Source: Lachnospiraceae bacterium UBA4381 (lineage in GTDB: Bacteria; Bacillota; Clostridia; Lachnospirales; Lachnospiraceae). From it: a stretch of DNA of 8,910 bases. The DNA lies in NCBI GenBank assembly GCA_002391105.1, contig DGRT01000065.1, forward strand, positions 1-8,910, given 5' to 3'. How positions within the stretch are numbered: position 1 is the first letter of the stretch; every line of letters starts with the position of its first letter. The position numbers and the translations under genes were made by a program. Below, piece by piece: positions 7,187 to 8,910 of the stretch. The notes beneath the pieces were generated by a model, which made no database searches, was not told the origin of the DNA, and saw only the letters and a list, made by a program, of their open reading frames with translations.

Positions 7187-7297
7187 ATGGATGATTACTA
7201 TATCCTGAAGCATGAGAGAATAGCATTTTCCGGGGGCTTCTGGGACTACAAGAATGGACTGCGTAAGATAGGCAGTCCGGAAATGGTGGTTGTATGA
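7187..7297 (+). CDS. Unidentified 36-codon ORF coupled to nth, possibly a gene remnant
   Basis: The ORF begins with ATG two codons' distance from the Toprim gene's TGA and is in the same frame (TGA TAT ATG). It reads MDDYYILKHERIAFSGGF and continues through a WDYKNGLRKIGSPEMVVV end. Its TGA overlaps the nth start codon as ATGA (7294-7297), a typical coupling arrangement. Its composition is GC-richer than the Toprim gene and like the chromosomal genes. It has no good Shine-Dalgarno of its own. The reading could be a true small protein, a readthrough tail, or the surviving 3' end of an older gene that once preceded nth. I recognise no family. Confidence 0.35.
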   Translation: MDDYYILKHERIAFSGGFWDYKNGLRKIGSPEMVVV

Positions 7298-7950
7298 ATA
7301 AAAAAAAACGCGCGGCAGAGGTATGCAGGATACTCAATCAGGAGTATGGCGAGCATACCAAAACTTATCTGGAATACGATGAAACAAAGCCCTGGCAACT
7401 GCTTTTTGCGACGATACTTTCAGCTCAGTGTACGGATGACAGGGTGAATATGGTAACGAAGGAGCTGTTTAAGAAATATCCAACACTGGAGAGTATTGCC
7501 CGGGCGGATATAAAGGAATTTGAAAAGGATATATATTCCATAGGCTTTTATCATAATAAAGCAAAGAATATCATAGCCTGTGCCGCTACCCTCCTTGCTG
7601 AGTATGATGGAAATGTACCCTCAGATATAGATGAGCTAACGTCGCTTCCCGGTGTTGGCAGAAAGACTGCCAATGTAGTGCGTGGAAACTATTATCACAT
7701 TAAGTCTATAGTTGTGGATACTCATGTGAAGCGGGTGTCGAAGCTGCTCGGACTTACGGATAATGAGGATCCGGTAAAGGTGGAGTATGATCTGATGAAG
7801 ATACTTCCTGAACAGCAGTGGATCAGCTACAACCATCAGGTTATAGCGCATGGCAGGAAGGTCTGCATAGCCAGACGTCCCAGATGCAATGAATGTGCCC
7901 TGTCTGAAGTGTGTAAACACTTTGAAGATAGCGATTCGGGTAATGTCTGA
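7294..7950 (+). CDS. nth: Endonuclease III (DNA glycosylase/AP lyase)
   Basis: At 218 residues it is about the length of E. coli Nth (211). The helix-hairpin-helix LPGVGRKTANVV carries the catalytic Lys (K124, equivalent to E. coli K120), and VVDTHVKRV carries the catalytic Asp (D142, equivalent to D138). The C-terminal 4Fe-4S ligands follow the exact C-x6-C-x2-C-x5-C pattern (C191, C198, C201, C207). It excises oxidised pyrimidines and cleaves the resulting abasic site in base excision repair. The start ATG overlaps the stop of the 36-codon ORF; the only nearby Shine-Dalgarno-like sequence (GGTGG, 4 bases upstream) is weak, so coupling probably matters. With no terminator seen after the Toprim gene, transcripts of the defence-like operon may run into nth. 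Confidence 0.97.
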   Translation: MNKKKRAAEVCRILNQEYGEHTKTYLEYDETKPWQLLFATILSAQCTDDRVNMVTKELFKKYPTLESIARADIKEFEKDIYSIGFYHNKAKNIIACAATLLAEYDGNVPSDIDELTSLPGVGRKTANVVRGNYYHIKSIVVDTHVKRVSKLLGLTDNEDPVKVEYDLMKILPEQQWISYNHQVIAHGRKVCIARRPRCNECALSEVCKHFEDSDSGNV

Positions 7951-8549
7951 TCCGTGCAATCGAGGCGGCAAGAAAAGCCTACGATGCCCTTACAGAAGAT
8001 CAGAAGGCAAAGGTTCCTGCAGAAACACTTAAGAAGCTTGAAGATGCTGAAAAAGCACTTGCAGATGCAGAGAAGAATACTTCAGATGATGATAAGAAAG
8101 ATGAAGATAAACCTGATTACAAGAATGAATGGGTAGATGGTCAGTGGTACGGAGCTGATGGAAATACCGATTACACAGGGAAAGGAACCTGGAAATCCAA
8201 CGAAACAGGCTGGTGGTATGAAGACTCTGATGGCTGGTATCCTGTATCACAGTGGCAGAAGATAGATGGTAAGTGGTACTACTTCACAGCAGACGGATAT
8301 ATGGACTACTCTGAATATCGTGATGGCTGCTAGCTTGGAAGTGACGGAGCGTGGGATGAAACCTACGGTGGAGGTCACTGGATGCTGAATGAAACAGGCT
8401 GGTGGTACGAGGATGATTCAGATTGGTATCCTGTATCACAGTGGCTCTGGATAGATGGAAGCTGCTACTATTTCTATGACACAGGCTACATGGCAACCAA
8501 TACCTATGTAGGAAGCTATTGGGTAAATGCAAATGGAGCATGGGAATAA
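7951..8549 (+). pseudogene. 3' remnant of a cell-wall-binding-repeat surface protein gene
   Basis: The frame from 7956 has no start codon, promoter or Shine-Dalgarno and begins directly after the nth stop. It reads AIEAARKAYDALTEDQKAKV, part of a helical roughly 50-residue module found between domains of Clostridial surface proteins. A charged Asp/Lys linker follows, then two tryptophan- and tyrosine-rich modules with GWWYEDSDGWYP, SQWQKIDGKWYYF and GYM motifs, the choline/cell-wall-binding type (PF01473-like) seen in many Lachnospiraceae. An in-frame TAG at 8331-8333 sits where a Trp is expected (YRDG-C-stop-LGSDGAW), and the preceding Cys replaces an expected Tyr. The frame then continues cleanly to TAA at 8547-8549. 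Some 197 codons remain of a presumably much larger secreted protein. The 5' truncation and the nonsense codon both argue that it is dead. Confidence 0.85.
8199..8546 (+). repeat. Two tandem cell-wall-binding modules, period 189 bp
   Basis: The module beginning at 8199 (AACGAAACAGGCTGGTGG) recurs at 8388 (AATGAAACAGGCTGGTGG), an offset of exactly 63 codons. Both contain an identical 21-base stretch coding WYPVSQW (8235-8255 and 8424-8444), showing recent duplication or gene conversion. The second copy has diverged in its IDGSCYYF segment. Confidence 0.8.
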
Positions 8550-8582
8550 TTCTCTAAAACAAGCTTAATAACAAAATAACAA

Positions 8583-8609
8583 TACTGAATGGCACATAGT
8601 GTTTCAGTA
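8583..8609. other. Small inverted repeat after the surface-protein remnant
   Basis: TACTGAA (8583-8589) pairs with TTCAGTA (8603-8609), with CAC/GTG possible in the loop. There is no T-tract, so it is not a terminator by itself. It may be a 3' UTR hairpin. Confidence 0.3.
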
Positions 8610-8621
8610 AAGTAATAATAT

Positions 8622-8685
8622 AAAAAGCAACTGTTAATCATATGGTATGCTACCAATATGTGATGGCAGTTGCTTTTTTGTTTTT
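8622..8685 (+). terminator. Strong rho-independent terminator, probably bidirectional
   Basis: AAAAAGCAACTG (8622-8633) pairs perfectly with CAGTTGCTTTTT (8667-8678). Further pairing is possible in the loop (TCATATGG with CCAATATGTGA). The + strand continues TTTTTTGTTTTT, and the - strand also reads into a T-rich stretch (CTTTTTATATTATT). It closes the nth and surface-protein-remnant unit. Confidence 0.85.
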
Positions 8686-8708
8686 CTATGGCGGCAAATA
8701 AAGATATT

Positions 8709-8717
8709 TGCTATACT
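8709..8717 (+). promoter_or_regulatory. Extended -10 promoter for the last gene
   Basis: TGCTATACT is an extended -10 (TGn plus TATACT, 5 of 6 matches), just past the terminator. The -35 position (about 8689-8694) is poor. The predicted start near 8724 gives a leader of roughly 108 nt before the GTG at 8832. Confidence 0.45.
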
Positions 8718-8740
8718 ATGTAATCAACAAGGGGGCTTAA

Positions 8741-8776
8741 CTGCTATGAGGAACAGAACTACGTTCCTTAGAGCAG
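8741..8776 (+). promoter_or_regulatory. Long leader hairpin upstream of the PF09820-type gene
   Basis: CTGCT (8741-8745) pairs with AGCAG (8772-8776). After one A/G mismatch, TGAGGAAC (8747-8754) pairs with GTTCCTTA (8763-8770, one G-U pair), leaving an 8-base loop. No T-tract follows, so it is not a terminator. The stem contains the ATG (8746) of a 21-codon ORF ending at 8811 (MRNRTTFLRAEVRAVNNVKP...), itself preceded by AAGGGGG (8729-8735). This could be a leader peptide or chance. I match it to no known riboswitch. Confidence 0.4.
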
Positions 8777-8831
8777 AGGTTAGAGCGGTAAATAATGTTA
8801 AACCAATGTAAATGGGAAGAAGGTGCGGATA

Positions 8832-8910
8832 GTGAAAAAGATTGGTATAGGATATGAGAAATACAAAGAATTTATAGATGATGATATGTATTATATAGAT
8901 AAGACAATGC
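8832..8910 (+). CDS. PF09820 (AAA-ATPase-like) family protein, 5' end only
   Basis: GTG 8832 is preceded by AAGGTG (8820-8825) at a good distance. The 26 visible codons read MKKIGIGYEKYKEFIDDDMY and then YIDKTM. This closely fits the characteristic opening of the AAA-ATPase-like PF09820 family ('K-x-I-P-I-G ... F ... Y-Y-V-D-K-T'), whose members usually continue with a P-loop and a C-terminal PD-(D/E)XK-like DUF1703 domain. The family is present in many copies in gut and rumen anaerobes, and its role is not settled. The rest lies beyond the window, so intactness cannot be judged. Confidence 0.75.
   Translation, partial: MKKIGIGYEKYKEFIDDDMYYIDKTM

Noticed and set aside
7256..7278. GGACTG/CAGTCC inverted repeat before nth as a terminator or attachment site
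   Set aside because: It has a six-base stem, no T-tract and no matching repeat at the other end of the putative insert.
7636..7971. Antisense ORF across nth
   Set aside because: It lies opposite strongly conserved catalytic and Fe-S motifs of nth and is a coding shadow.
7954..8136. 60-codon + strand ORF after nth (QSRRQEKPTMPLQKIRR...)
   Set aside because: It is a shifted frame of the surface-protein remnant. The other frame gives clear family similarity (AIEAARKAYDAL and the binding modules).
8029..8541. Two antisense ORFs rich in His, Ser and Leu
   Set aside because: They are the reverse complement of the Trp/Tyr/Asp-rich binding modules, with no ribosome binding site and no recognisable domain.
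1..8910. CRISPR array, tRNA, rRNA, transposase or integrase
   Set aside because: I saw no spaced direct repeats, no cloverleaf or rRNA sequence, and no recombinase motifs on either strand.

Overview
The window most likely comes from the chromosome of an anaerobic Firmicute, probably a member of the Lachnospiraceae (Butyrivibrio/Roseburia type). This rests on the GltA/NfnB-type flavoprotein, a DUF815-family ATPase, tryptophan- and tyrosine-rich cell-wall-binding repeats, a PF09820-type gene start, moderate GC content and strong GGAGG-like ribosome binding sites. Every gene I can support is on the + strand. There is no tRNA, rRNA, CRISPR array, integrase or transposase.

Layout. Bases 1-4208 are ordinary chromosomal genes: the 3' end of an NADPH-dependent glutamate synthase small subunit (or the related NfnB), then murJ, a lipid II flippase with an unusual acidic tail, then a DUF815-type AAA+ ATPase starting at TTG. 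Bases 4209-4590 hold no firm gene. They contain an extended -10 promoter, a possible short transcript or signal-peptide-like ORF ending in a 10-bp terminator-like hairpin, and a good promoter for the next operon.

Bases 4591-7183 are the most interesting part: a visibly AT-richer two-gene operon. The first gene encodes an ABC/OLD-type AAA ATPase with intact Walker A, Walker B and H-loop. The second is a 373-residue protein with Toprim-like acidic motifs (VEG near its N-terminus and a DID motif at residues 129-131) separated by a long Lys-rich insert. This is the architecture of ATPase plus Toprim-nuclease anti-phage modules (OLD/Gabija, RloA-RloB, AbiL, PARIS). I cannot assign it to any one of these by eye, and it may be a divergent type.

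Base composition switches back right after the second gene. A 36-codon ORF of unknown nature follows and overlaps the start of nth (endonuclease III) by ATGA. Directly after the nth stop codon lies a headless, stop-interrupted remnant of a large cell-wall-binding surface protein, closed by a strong bidirectional terminator. The window ends with the start of a PF09820 (AAA-ATPase-like) gene, whose roughly 110-nt leader contains an extended -10 promoter and a long hairpin.

Overall, housekeeping genes flank an apparently acquired defence-like operon, and the downstream side of nth shows gene decay and rearrangement.
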